Below, in pieces: positions 1 through 7,773 of a DNA stretch of 16,199 nt (position 1 is its first letter; each line of letters starts with the position of its first letter). The translations under genes were made by a program, and so were the position numbers. Origin of the DNA: Chloroflexota bacterium (lineage in GTDB: Bacteria; Chloroflexota; UBA6077). The notes under the pieces are model-generated. The model worked only from the letters and a program-made list of their open reading frames with translations, made no database searches and was not told the DNA's origin. The DNA is taken from contig JAJZQR010000107.1 of the NCBI GenBank assembly GCA_021806765.1, positions 1 to 16,199 on the forward strand, given 5' to 3'.

Positions 1-64
1 AGGGGAATTGAACCCCTGACCTCTTCCATGCCAAGGAAGCGCGCTCCCGCTGCGCCACTGCCCC
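1..64 (-). tRNA. tRNA-Ala (anticodon GGC), 3' end cut by window edge
   Basis: Read on the minus strand from 64 to 1, the sequence folds as a tRNA. It has a 7-nt 5' acceptor strand (GGGGCAG), a D arm with GCGC/GCGC stem, and an anticodon arm CTTCC-TTGGCAT-GGAAG. A 5-nt variable loop and a T arm AGGGG-TTCAATT-CCCCT follow. The segments add up to exactly 64 nt, so only the 3' acceptor strand, the discriminator base and any CCA lie outside. The anticodon GGC reads the Ala codon GCC. I see no convincing promoter for it in the roughly 200 bp upstream. Confidence 0.93.
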
Positions 65-287
65 ATGAAAGTGGAGCCGCTCGTCCGCTCTCCAGCGCCG
101 TAACGGTCGCCGACCGGCAGCGGCTACCGGCATTCACCGCTGCAACTCCCGGGCGAGTTCGGCCCTTGGCGCTTGCCTGCCTGCCGGTTCCCACCCTCCC
201 GGCTCTCTGAACGTGGCTCGGCCTAATACTCCCGCTCAACGCACGGATATGATACCAGAGAGGTCCGACATGGTGCAAGGGCAATGA
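65..287. other. Intergenic stretch with no recognised gene
   Basis: This stretch lies between the tRNA 5' end and the transposase relic. It is GC-rich and holds short inverted repeats (for example CAGCGG/CCGCTG near 117-145). I find no clear promoter for the tRNA and no ORF with protein-like composition. Confidence 0.4.
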
Positions 288-584
288 AAGCTGAGCCATC
301 CCCACTGGCTGGGTCTCGCCATCGACTGGACCATGTTCGACACGGTGACCCCTAAGGGTAAACGGGTCCGCTGCCAGGTGTTGCGCATCGCCGTCCCCGG
401 CCGAGGTCGTGCCCTGCCGTTGCTGCAGGTAGCCCATGATCGGGACAGCCTGCCTGTCCCCAAGAGTCAGAACCGTTTGGAGGAGGAGGCTCTCCTGGAT
501 CACCTCAACAACTTGCCCCTCGCCTACTTACCTTCCACGGGCTCCGGCTCCCAATCCGCAGCCTCTCCTGTACAGGCAAGCTAA
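288..584 (+). pseudogene. IS4-like (DDE_Tnp_1) transposase fragment
   Basis: The plus frame is open from 288, after a TGA at 285-287, to the TAA at 582-584. The stretch LGLAIDWTMFDT followed by RGRALPLLQVAHDRD and QNRLEEEALLDHL matches how IS4-family transposases run around the first catalytic Asp. That Asp is in the DWT motif; downstream is the 'ALPLLxxxxD' strand and the 'QNxLEEEALL' helix. The N-terminal part and everything after the helix, including the remaining catalytic residues, are missing. Family resemblance is lost after about position 520, where the frame runs on as Ser/Pro-rich filler. An ATG at 333 exists, but a gene starting there would lack the catalytic Asp. It lies next to a tRNA gene, a common resting place for mobile DNA. 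The family call is from motif recognition only. Confidence 0.6.
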
Positions 585-639
585 ATTGACGTTCAAGGGG
601 AGTCGGCAGGTCGGGCCGAGCATAAACCATCCCAGCCCA

Positions 640-1680
640 TCAGAGCGTAATGATGACCTTGCGCAATGTCCGTGGATGGTCAGGGTCCTGGCCTTTGGCC
701 AGAGCCAGATAGCAGGCCAGGAGTTGACCGGGCACCACATACAGGAGCGGAGAGACCCACTCGGGTATCGTTGGCGGCAGACACAATGAAAACCTCGCCA
801 TTTGTAGCAGATCCGGCTGATCAGACATGACCAATAGCTCCGCGTGGCGGTCGCGCAAGTCCGCAGCTAACGTCTGCAGGTCCGCCACAGTAGCTCCTGA
901 TGGGGCGATGAGCAGAGCAGGGAAACCCGGCTCAACAACGGCGATCGAGCCATGGCGAAAATCTGCGGCGGAGTATGGCTCAACTCCGACATAGGTAAGT
1001 TCCCTGAGCTTCAGCGCAATCTCCAAAGCCGTGGCATAGTTGAATCCACGCCCCACCACGACGCAGCGCTCGGCGTATCGATACCTTTCGGCTCCTGTGC
1101 GGACGGTTTCTTCCAGATCCAATACTCTTGCCATCTGATCCGGCAAAACACGCAACGCATCAAAGCGTGAAGCATCCTCTGTCAAGGCTGCGCCAAGCCA
1201 GGCCAGAGCGTAGAGCTGGGAGGTGTAGGTCTTGGTAGCAGCCATACCCTGCTCAACGCCGGCCCGGCACAGAATAACATGCTCGGCGGCCTCTGCCAGG
1301 GGCGATGCGGCTGTGTTGGTGATGGCTACGGTCGTGGCCCCCTGCTTTCGCGCCTCACCCACAACCTCGACCACGTCAGCGCCCTGGCCGGATTGAGAGA
1401 TGCCCATTACCAGTGCGTTCCTCAGGCGTGGTGGCCGTCTGTATAGCGTGTAAAGCGATGGCGCCGCCAAGGATACGGGCCACCCGACCAGGTTCTCCAA
1501 CAAATAGCGCCCATAGATGGCTGCGTTGTACGATGTGCCTCGGGCAGCAATGACGACGTTGTCGATGGGCGCGTGGCCCAGGGCCCGGGCAATGTCCTGA
1601 ACGTGGGCGGCTTCTGCGCTGGCAAAGCGACGCAGCACATCAGGTTGCTCACGAATCTCGTTCTGCATGAAGGTGCTCAT
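640..1680 (-). CDS. GlmS-like double-SIS sugar-phosphate isomerase/deaminase (no glutaminase domain)
   Basis: The 346-aa protein has two SIS domains (about 35-165 and 200-330) and matches the isomerase half of glucosamine-6-phosphate synthase. It opens with the typical MQNEIREQPDVL. The sugar-phosphate loop GISQSGQGAD is at 93-102, and AGVEQGMAATKTYTSQL (140-156) matches the GlmS 'EIGVASTKAFTTQ' region. Residues aligning with GlmS catalytic Glu488, His504 and Lys603 appear retained as E227 (LKLRE), H243 (FRHG) and K341 (PRTLRK). With no glutaminase domain, the likely reaction is deamination/isomerisation of an amino-sugar phosphate (NagB-II, AgaS or FrlB-like) rather than synthesis. It is the last gene of the operon. 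A GGGTGAGG ribosome site overlaps the upstream stop codon, 6 nt before this start, so coupling is likely. Substrate is not determinable here. Confidence 0.88.
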   Translation of the reverse strand: MSTFMQNEIREQPDVLRRFASAEAAHVQDIARALGHAPIDNVVIAARGTSYNAAIYGRYLLENLVGWPVSLAAPSLYTLYRRPPRLRNALVMGISQSGQGADVVEVVGEARKQGATTVAITNTAASPLAEAAEHVILCRAGVEQGMAATKTYTSQLYALAWLGAALTEDASRFDALRVLPDQMARVLDLEETVRTGAERYRYAERCVVVGRGFNYATALEIALKLRELTYVGVEPYSAADFRHGSIAVVEPGFPALLIAPSGATVADLQTLAADLRDRHAELLVMSDQPDLLQMARFSLCLPPTIPEWVSPLLYVVPGQLLACYLALAKGQDPDHPRTLRKVIITL

Positions 1681-1686
1681 CTTGCC

Positions 1687-3534
1687 TCACCCAGATAAGG
1701 TATCCGCGCCGATCTGGCCGCGCCGCACAAACTCATGGACCGCGAAGGCCAGGAGACCCGCAGCTGAGGCAAACGCCGCGCCGGTCCGCACGATGCCCGT
1801 CTGTGGGTCAAACGACTCACAGGCCAGTCCCTGGTCCAGCGGAGCGCGACGGGCCAGATCAAGCGCCGTCGCATCGCGGCGCAGCAAGCGATTGGCGAGA
1901 TCAAAGATGCAGGGAAACTGAAAGTGCGCTGACCCTGCACCGCCAAACGGTCCATCGAACAAGTACGGATTGTGCGACGAGTAGATCCAGCGCACTGTGT
2001 TTCGATACACTGGGTCATCTGGCCCGCAGAACCCGTAATGGGTGAGCAGCGTCAGGCTCCCGCCTGGCTGATCGCCCAACTCAAACCCGCCAGCCTCGTC
2101 GATCGCCCATGCGAACTGCGGCCCAAACGGACCATCGACGACGCACTTGGTGAGAATCGCCTCGCGCAGTGATGTGGCTCGCGTGTTCAGGTCGACCACG
2201 CGAGAAGTCGCGCCAATACGCGCGTAAACCCCCGCGAGGATACACAGAACTCGCCAGACCAGGACGTTATCGTAAGCGAGGAAGGGCCGCATCACCGGAT
2301 CGTCGTGAGGCGACAGGAATGTTCTATACAACCCGACACTCGGATCCAGTTGCTCGGTGATTGTGTCGAGCAAGACCGGCAACGCAGCGCGGACCTCAGC
2401 TTGATCGAGAAACGTTACGTCGCCTACCGTGCGCAAATACCAATCCAGGGCGATGGCCGGTGCACACGCTTCGTCCAGCTCGAATCCCGGGTAGAGCAGC
2501 GCCCCGTTAATGTATAGCGCGTGATGTCCGCCCCAACGCAGATAGCGCGTCAGGCCAGTCAGCAGGGCGCGTCGCGCCCGCTCTCGATCCACCATCAGCA
2601 TTGCAGGGAAACTCCACAGGAATGCATCACGCGCCCAGAACGCCGCGCTCACGTAGTAGTTTCGGCTGCGCGACGTGACGAGAGCCATCTCGTCCGAGTC
2701 GAGGCAGTCCCCCTGGGCAAAAAAGTAGTTGAAGAAGAGGTTGTTGTTGAGCACACGGGAAAGACGCGGATCGGCGGTCATCGTAGCACGTGCGTCCAGC
2801 CAACGCCGCGTCTCGGCGAGCAGGGACGACCATCCGCGGCGCCGGAGGTGCAATGCCGTCGTACGGGCGCCGTCGCTCTCCAGGTTCACCCCCATATAGA
2901 ACGCGATCCGCGCCACCTGCCCATCACCGACCGGAACGTCGCGCATCCAGCGATATTGCCTGTCCTTCAGGATCAAGTCGCCGTCTTCCGACGGCTGCAA
3001 TCCCCACCCCAGAAGCGGCAACCCCGCCCGCGCCTCACCCACCACGCTGCCCGTCCAGGCATCCTGCCAGACTGCAAGGTCGGCAGCGGCCGACTTGGCG
3101 CCGAAAGCCACTGACTCGACGCCGTGCCACCAGCCTTCGACGCCGATGCGAATTGTATCGGCCGGACAGTCGGAGGCCACCTGGATCAGATACACAAAAC
3201 CTCTCTCCCCGGGCGGGGCAAAAATCGTCCCATCGATCTGAAACCTATCGTGCCGGGCGATGAAATGGGGCAGCCAGAAACTGTCGCGCCGCCAGGTCAG
3301 AGGAACGAGTGGGATGCGCGTTCCGTGGTATTCGATGACTGGGCGCAGCAAGGGCTGACGCTGGGTTTCAGACCCGACCAACTCGAGCGACGTATTGTCT
3401 GCCATGTGTAGCACACCCACGTGATACACTCCCGCGTCATCCATCGAGACCGTCGGCAACGACACATACAAATTGCCGGTAGGAATGAATCGCGGAGAGG
3501 TTTCCATCACGGGAGGAGCCGTCATCAACGTCAT
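1687..3534 (-). CDS. (alpha/alpha)6-barrel-type glycoside hydrolase, family not assigned (distantly GH125/GH63-like)
   Basis: The 615-aa protein has no signal peptide or membrane segment, so it should act in the cytoplasm. Residues 1-250 look like a beta-sandwich lead-in. The rest reads as an alpha-helical toroid. The segment AAFWARDAFLWSFPAML (298-313) is the W-x-R-D signature seen in clan-like enzymes such as GH63, GH37 and GH125. GFELDEACAPAIALDWYLRTVGD (350-372) resembles the GH125 'EIDSLCYP' region followed by TGD. CESFDPQTG near 572 recalls the terminal E-x-F/Y element. Candidate carboxylates are D303, D354/E355 and E573, from position only. It lies between the sugar permease and the SIS isomerase. 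The upstream gene stops 5 nt before this start; ATGs at residues 4 and 10 are alternatives. It would hydrolyse the imported glycoside. I cannot give linkage or sugar, and it may belong to an unclassified group. Confidence 0.72.
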   Translation of the reverse strand: MTLMTAPPVMETSPRFIPTGNLYVSLPTVSMDDAGVYHVGVLHMADNTSLELVGSETQRQPLLRPVIEYHGTRIPLVPLTWRRDSFWLPHFIARHDRFQIDGTIFAPPGERGFVYLIQVASDCPADTIRIGVEGWWHGVESVAFGAKSAAADLAVWQDAWTGSVVGEARAGLPLLGWGLQPSEDGDLILKDRQYRWMRDVPVGDGQVARIAFYMGVNLESDGARTTALHLRRRGWSSLLAETRRWLDARATMTADPRLSRVLNNNLFFNYFFAQGDCLDSDEMALVTSRSRNYYVSAAFWARDAFLWSFPAMLMVDRERARRALLTGLTRYLRWGGHHALYINGALLYPGFELDEACAPAIALDWYLRTVGDVTFLDQAEVRAALPVLLDTITEQLDPSVGLYRTFLSPHDDPVMRPFLAYDNVLVWRVLCILAGVYARIGATSRVVDLNTRATSLREAILTKCVVDGPFGPQFAWAIDEAGGFELGDQPGGSLTLLTHYGFCGPDDPVYRNTVRWIYSSHNPYLFDGPFGGAGSAHFQFPCIFDLANRLLRRDATALDLARRAPLDQGLACESFDPQTGIVRTGAAFASAAGLLAFAVHEFVRRGQIGADTLSG

Positions 3535-3539
3535 CCGGA

Positions 3540-4373
3540 CTACCCCTTCATGCCCGTCAGCGTGATGCCCTCGATGAACTGCCTTTGAAGGACGAAGAAC
3601 AGCAAGAGCACCGGGAGGGTGGCAACCAGCGCTCCGGCCATTTGCCAGTTAGTATTCGCACCATATTCCGCCGAGAAGGACTGCAGGCCAACCGGCAGGG
3701 TGCAAGTCGCATCGGATGCGGACACAATCAGCGGCCACAGAAACTCTTCCCAGTTGCCGAGAAAGGTAAAGATGGCTAGGGCCGAGAGCGCCGGCCGCGT
3801 GAGCGGAAGGGCAATTTGCCAAAAGATGCGGAACTCTGATGCGCCGTCGATACGCGCCGCATCGAGGAGCTCATTGGGAATGGTCAGGATGAACTGTCGC
3901 ATCAAGAAAATCCCGAAGGCATCAACCAGCCACGGGAATATCACCGCCTGCAAAGTGTCCACCCAGTGGAAGGCGACGACCATCTGATAGAGTGGGATCA
4001 TCCGCACCTGGAACGGGACCATCAGGCTGGACAGGATGACGATGAACAGAATGTTGCGACCTGGGAAACTGAACTTGGCCAGCGCATAGCCAGCCATCGC
4101 GCTCGTGATGAGCGTGCTGATCACGACTGCTACTGCCACGATCACTGAATGCAGAATGTACAGGGCGAAGGGGAACTGGTGAAGCACAGCGCGAAAATTA
4201 TCCAGCGTCGGCTCGCGCGGGATCCAGGTGGGCGGAATCAGCATCACCTCGTGCAAGGGCTTGAATGCCGCAGAGGTCATCCATACCAGCGGCAACACCA
4301 TCACCACGCCGCCTAGAATCAGCAGAAGATAAACCAGAGAGTGCCCCAAATAGGTTGACCAACGCCGCGGCAT
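3540..4373 (-). CDS. Carbohydrate ABC transporter permease, MalG type
   Basis: The 277-aa inner-membrane protein has about six hydrophobic segments and belongs to the binding-protein-dependent sugar permeases (CUT1 group). The cytoplasmic loop that contacts the ATPase is ELLDAARIDGASEFRIFWQI at about 168-187, an EAA motif of the A-x-x-D-G-A-S form. MAGYALAKFSFPGR (about 93-106) and the W-E-E-F-L-W-P-L stretch are also typical of MalG homologues. I chose the ATG at 4373 because a GAGAGGTG site sits 5 nt upstream. A TTG at 4388 that overlaps the previous stop codon (TTGA) would add five residues. It pairs with the MalF-type protein encoded immediately upstream. No cognate ATPase gene is nearby. 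Confidence 0.93.
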   Translation of the reverse strand: MPRRWSTYLGHSLVYLLLILGGVVMVLPLVWMTSAAFKPLHEVMLIPPTWIPREPTLDNFRAVLHQFPFALYILHSVIVAVAVVISTLITSAMAGYALAKFSFPGRNILFIVILSSLMVPFQVRMIPLYQMVVAFHWVDTLQAVIFPWLVDAFGIFLMRQFILTIPNELLDAARIDGASEFRIFWQIALPLTRPALSALAIFTFLGNWEEFLWPLIVSASDATCTLPVGLQSFSAEYGANTNWQMAGALVATLPVLLLFFVLQRQFIEGITLTGMKG

Positions 4374-4384
4374 AGGAACACCTC

Positions 4385-5284
4385 TCAATACTCGAAGGAT
4401 CGCTGGATGAATCGCAACTGGATCAGGGTCACCGCCATGATCAGGATCAGCAGCACAAAGGCATTGGCGGAGCCGTAACCCATGTCGAAACGCTTGAAAG
4501 CCAGCTCGTAGATGTCCAACACGAAGACACGGGTGCTATTGAGCGGACCACCGGGCGTCATGTAGGTATAACCCCCAGCCGTCATCACGTAAGGGATGGT
4601 GAAGACGCGAAAGGCGTTGATCACGAGCATGACCGCCACGAGGACGAGGGTGGGGTTGAGGAGCGGGATGACGATGTGGCGGAAGACCTGCCAGGGATTG
4701 GCCCCATCAACCTCGGCGACCTCGACAAAGTCACGGGGGATCGTCTGCAGCCCGGCCAGGAAGAGCACCATCGCGTAGCCCACCTGCTTCCACACGCCGA
4801 CGACCATGATGGCTGGCAGCGCCCACTCGGTCGTGGCCAGCCACCCCGGGGCGGGCAGGGAAAGGCTGCGGATCAACCAGTTGACCACGCCGAGACTTGG
4901 CTCGAACAACCACCGCCACACATACCCGGAGGCTACCATCGAGGCAACCACCGGCACGAAGTACGTCGTGCGAAATAGCCCCTTGCCGCGCAGCCACTTG
5001 GCGTTGAGCGCGACCGCGACCCCGAGGCCGAGAAGCAAGATGGCGGGCACAACACCAGCAGTCCAGACCAACGTGACCTTGAGAGACTGCCAGAAGACGG
5101 GGTCGCCGACCATCCTCAAGTAATTGCCGAGCCCGATGAACTCCTTCTTGCCAAACACGGGCCACGCCTGGAGGCTGAGCCAGAAGGCAAAGAACAGCGG
5201 ATAAACATCGATCAGGGCGAAAAGGATCAGCGTCGGGGCGAGGAAAATGTAAGCCCACATAATGCGCCGGGTTCGTCTGTTCAT
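4385..5284 (-). CDS. Carbohydrate ABC transporter permease, MalF/UgpA type
   Basis: The 299-aa membrane protein has an N-terminal transmembrane segment in the typical form IFLAPTLILFALIDVYPLFF (13-32). An EAA loop EVAEVDGANPWQVFRHIVIP lies at about 188-207. The shape and length fit CUT1-family permeases without the large MalF periplasmic insert. The start at 5284 is set by a GGAGGA site at 5291-5296, 6 nt upstream. The open frame continues to 5365, but that extension (residues such as APNSRQSSAP) is not family-like and would overlap the previous gene. It forms the channel with the MalG-type partner, whose gene starts 11 nt after this stop. Substrate is likely an oligosaccharide or amino-sugar glycoside, inferred from neighbours. 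Confidence 0.93.
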   Translation of the reverse strand: MNRRTRRIMWAYIFLAPTLILFALIDVYPLFFAFWLSLQAWPVFGKKEFIGLGNYLRMVGDPVFWQSLKVTLVWTAGVVPAILLLGLGVAVALNAKWLRGKGLFRTTYFVPVVASMVASGYVWRWLFEPSLGVVNWLIRSLSLPAPGWLATTEWALPAIMVVGVWKQVGYAMVLFLAGLQTIPRDFVEVAEVDGANPWQVFRHIVIPLLNPTLVLVAVMLVINAFRVFTIPYVMTAGGYTYMTPGGPLNSTRVFVLDIYELAFKRFDMGYGSANAFVLLILIMAVTLIQLRFIQRSFEY

Positions 5285-5304
5285 AATGCATCCTCCAGAT
5301 AGGG

Positions 5305-5340
5305 GCGCGCCGCCGGCGGAAGTATCCGTCAGCGGCGCGC
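5305..5340 (-). promoter_or_regulatory. Intercistronic GC-rich hairpin between binding-protein and permease genes
   Basis: Perfect 9-bp arms GCGCGCCGC (5305-5313) and GCGGCGCGC (5332-5340) enclose 18 nt. Those 18 nt contain a second small stem (CGGA 5317-5320 / TCCG 5325-5328). The hairpin sits 12 nt past the binding-protein stop codon and has no T run. Such structures between binding-protein and permease genes commonly protect the upstream mRNA from 3' decay or cause partial termination, so binding protein is made in excess. That role is inferred. Confidence 0.6.
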
Positions 5341-5351
5341 TACTCTGGCGA

Positions 5352-6707
5352 CTATTTGGGGCCAAGGATCTTCTGGATCACTTCGTTTTCGGCTCGGGCG
5401 GCTTCTTTCACAACCGTGTCAACCGGTTCACCCTTGATGACGATACTCTCCCACTCCTTGGCCTGGATGTTGTCGACTTCCGTCTGTCCCACCTGCTGCA
5501 CAGGGCGCGAGTACTGCATCGAGTCGAGAGCCACTTTGGCGTTGGCGTCGTAAGCGAGGGCAGGGTCGTTGACCAGCTCCTTGAGAGAGGGCAGGTCGCC
5601 CGCCTCCTTGTTCCACTTGAGTTGGGCAGCCTTGTCGGTCAGGGACTGCACCCACTTCCAGGCGGCCTCTCTGTTCTTGGACTCCGCGTTGACTACGTAA
5701 GCCCAGGTGTGAAGAGGCGTGACAAGCTTCTTGCCGGCCGGCACAGAAGGCGGCGCGGCGATCCAATTGATCTTGCTCTTCTCCAGGCGGGCACGCGTGA
5801 CGGGATGGTTGATGTAAAAGACCGCCTTCCCTTGCTCGAATTTGAACTGACCGGTGAGGAACTGGGGTGAATCCACTGCCTTCGGCCCAGTCATCAGATC
5901 GGCCACGACCTTCCAGGCAGCCAGACCTTGAGGGCCATCGTACATCACCTTGCGGTTGGCCGCGTCCACCACAGGACCGTCTATGAAGGAGTACATCGCG
6001 TCGGTGAAGACGGCCCAACGATACCGCGTGTCCAACCCAGCCTGGATGATCGCACCCGATTGGTCACGCTTGGTGCATTTCTGGGCCTGGGCTTCGAGCT
6101 CATCCCAGGTAGCGGGCGGCTTGGCCGGATCGCCGCCGCACTGCTTGAGCAGGTCTGTGTTTATGAACAGGATGAGTGTCTGCACGTCCGTCGGCAGGCC
6201 GTAGTACTTGCCGCCCGCTTTCCATCGTTCGACAGACGCAGGCACGAAGGCATCTTCGATCTGCTTCGCGGTCATCACGCTGTCCGGAACGGGTGCGATG
6301 CTGCCCGCGTGGATCAACTGCTCCGACATCTCCATCGGGACCTGGAACACGTCCGGCCCGGTCTTGGTCGACAGCGCGGTGATCAGCTTGTCGAAGTAGT
6401 TGTCGTAAGGAATGGTTTCGGCCTTCACCGTGACGCCCGGGTTCTTGTCCATAAACTCTTTGGCGAGCTCCTGAACGACCGGGGCGCGTCCCGGGTCATA
6501 GTGCTGCCAGTGGACAATAGTGACTGGAGCGGCTGGTGCTTGCGTTGCAGGCGCCTGCGCAGCAGGCACTTGTGTTGCCTGAGCTTGCGCCGCTGGAGCT
6601 TGAGTTGCTGGAACCTGGGTTGTTGGAGCTTGGATCGCGGCGGGAGCGCAACTCAGCACTGTCAGACCAGCGATCAGCACCACGAACGCCAAGAAGATGC
6701 GTTTCAT
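5352..6707 (-). CDS. Extracellular sugar-binding lipoprotein of an ABC importer (SBP_bac_1 type)
   Basis: The 451-aa protein begins with a lipoprotein signal peptide (MKRIFLAF, hydrophobic core, then VLSC with Cys at 20). Next is a linker of seven pentapeptide repeats beginning with Gln (residues 26-60), which would tether the domain away from the membrane. The binding domain starts at VTIVHWQHYD (about 62). It shows family-1 features such as LAKEFMDKNPGVTVKAETIP (81-100), GPDVFQVP (117-124), GGKYYGLPTDVQTLILFIN and the C-terminal-lobe 'EAAWKWVQSLTD'. The chosen start has a GGGAGA site 7 nt upstream. An in-frame extension to 6794 is not signal-like and was dropped. It delivers its ligand to the two downstream permeases. 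The 109-bp gap upstream is the longest inside the operon, but I see no clear promoter in it. Confidence 0.93.
   Translation of the reverse strand: MKRIFLAFVVLIAGLTVLSCAPAAIQAPTTQVPATQAPAAQAQATQVPAAQAPATQAPAAPVTIVHWQHYDPGRAPVVQELAKEFMDKNPGVTVKAETIPYDNYFDKLITALSTKTGPDVFQVPMEMSEQLIHAGSIAPVPDSVMTAKQIEDAFVPASVERWKAGGKYYGLPTDVQTLILFINTDLLKQCGGDPAKPPATWDELEAQAQKCTKRDQSGAIIQAGLDTRYRWAVFTDAMYSFIDGPVVDAANRKVMYDGPQGLAAWKVVADLMTGPKAVDSPQFLTGQFKFEQGKAVFYINHPVTRARLEKSKINWIAAPPSVPAGKKLVTPLHTWAYVVNAESKNREAAWKWVQSLTDKAAQLKWNKEAGDLPSLKELVNDPALAYDANAKVALDSMQYSRPVQQVGQTEVDNIQAKEWESIVIKGEPVDTVVKEAARAENEVIQKILGPK
6528..6632 (-). repeat. Seven 15-bp units encoding a Gln-initial pentapeptide linker
   Basis: The 105 bp equal exactly seven 15-bp imperfect tandem units. 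They encode pentapeptides of the form Q-[AV]-[PQ]-A/T-[TA] (for example QAPTT, QVPAT, QAPAA) directly after the lipid-anchored Cys region. Uneven codon choice between units shows an older array that has drifted while keeping composition. Its likely role is a flexible surface tether. Confidence 0.85.
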
Positions 6708-6816
6708 CGGCGATTCTCCCTTGAGTTCACACTCCTGAAATGTGGCATAGCTAGACAACAGGTTCGTGACGAGTGAAGCGCGTGCCAAACCCAAACGATT
6801 GGCCTCACCCCCTCTC

Positions 6817-7773
6817 TCACGTCAGCCGCAACAGCCGCGCGGCGTTATCGTGGAAAATCAGCCGCCGATCATTCTCCGCCAGCCCGATCTGGCAACAAAC
6901 CCGCCACTGATCTTCCAGGTAGCGGACAGCGAAGCCTCGCGGAAACCATTCCGAATCGGATCCGAAGACAATCCGTTCCGGCCCCACGGTTTCGACGAAC
7001 TTGCGGAACAAGTCGGACACCGTCACCGAATAGGGCATCCAGCGCACCCACTCGTTGTTGCCGGAGGTGTCCACGTAGATATTGCGGCACGCCCACGCCA
7101 GGTGGAGCAACTCGCGTGGATAACCGCACCCGAAATGCGGCACGACGAACGGGACATCCGGGAACCCCTTCGCCACATCGTGCAGAGCGAGGGGATTGAT
7201 GTTCACGTGATTAGCAATGCCACCGCCTCCGCCAAGCACGCCGAAATGGATCAAGACCGGAATCCCGAGTTCTTCAGCAACGCGCCAGACGGGATCAAGC
7301 ACCGCATCGTCGATGCGACCGCGCAACGCCGGCGCCAGGAGCTTGTATCCGCGCAGGCCGAGGTCGACTACGGCACGGCGAAGCTCGTCAGCCGCATTGG
7401 GGGCAAAGGGATCGTGGTGGGCGAAGCCAACGAAGCGATCGGACTTCGTCCCCACCACATCGGCCAGCAAGTCGTTCCCTCCCCCGGTGACGAAGACGAT
7501 TCTCTCCAGCTCGTAGCGATCCACTTCGTCGGCCCAACGGTGCGCCTGTGCCTCAGGCGAAGGTACATCGGCTTCAGGGAAAGGGAACGAATATGCATGC
7601 CACCATTGCTCTTGGCACCACCGAGCGTCGGCGCGCAGGCGGGTCAACTTTTCCGCACCAAATCTTGCCGCGTACTCGGCCTCCCAGATGTCCATGTACG
7701 ACTCACGTGCAACCGGAAAGTGGGCGTGGAAGTCAATTATGGGAGTACCCCAACGGTTCACGATCCACCTCAC
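6817..7773 (-). CDS. Metal-dependent amidohydrolase (amidohydrolase-2 / TIM-barrel type)
   Basis: The protein is 318 aa if started at the GTG at 7773, and lacks a signal peptide. Its metal-site residues match the amidohydrolase-2 superfamily: DFHAHF (H16 and H18), LIHFG (H176), VPHFGCGYPREL (H213) and VFGSDSEW (D273). A Lys in RGYKLLAP (about 144) lies on the strand where the family often places a ligand. This superfamily includes lactonases, decarboxylases and deacylases. In a sugar operon a sugar lactonase or deacylase would fit, but nothing in the sequence fixes the substrate. The start is uncertain. GTG at 7773 overlaps the ROK stop codon (GTGA) but has no ribosome site. A second GTG at 7761 has GAGG 6 nt before it and would remove four residues. 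It sits between the regulator and the sugar-binding protein. Confidence 0.82.
   Translation of the reverse strand: MRWIVNRWGTPIIDFHAHFPVARESYMDIWEAEYAARFGAEKLTRLRADARWCQEQWWHAYSFPFPEADVPSPEAQAHRWADEVDRYELERIVFVTGGGNDLLADVVGTKSDRFVGFAHHDPFAPNAADELRRAVVDLGLRGYKLLAPALRGRIDDAVLDPVWRVAEELGIPVLIHFGVLGGGGGIANHVNINPLALHDVAKGFPDVPFVVPHFGCGYPRELLHLAWACRNIYVDTSGNNEWVRWMPYSVTVSDLFRKFVETVGPERIVFGSDSEWFPRGFAVRYLEDQWRVCCQIGLAENDRRLIFHDNAARLLRLT

Noticed and set aside
540..640. Intrinsic terminator after the SIS gene
   Set aside because: Apart from a 10-bp palindrome CCTGTACAGG (567-576) there is no stem followed by a T-run on the minus strand.
5928..6776. Plus-strand open frame (282 codons) opposite the sugar-binding protein gene
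   Set aside because: Antisense shadow rich in Arg/Leu/Val/His with no domain pattern; the minus-strand gene has a signal peptide and ribosome site.
6708..6816. Internal promoter before the sugar-binding protein gene
   Set aside because: No -35/-10 pair with acceptable spacing was found on the minus strand; a weak one cannot be excluded.
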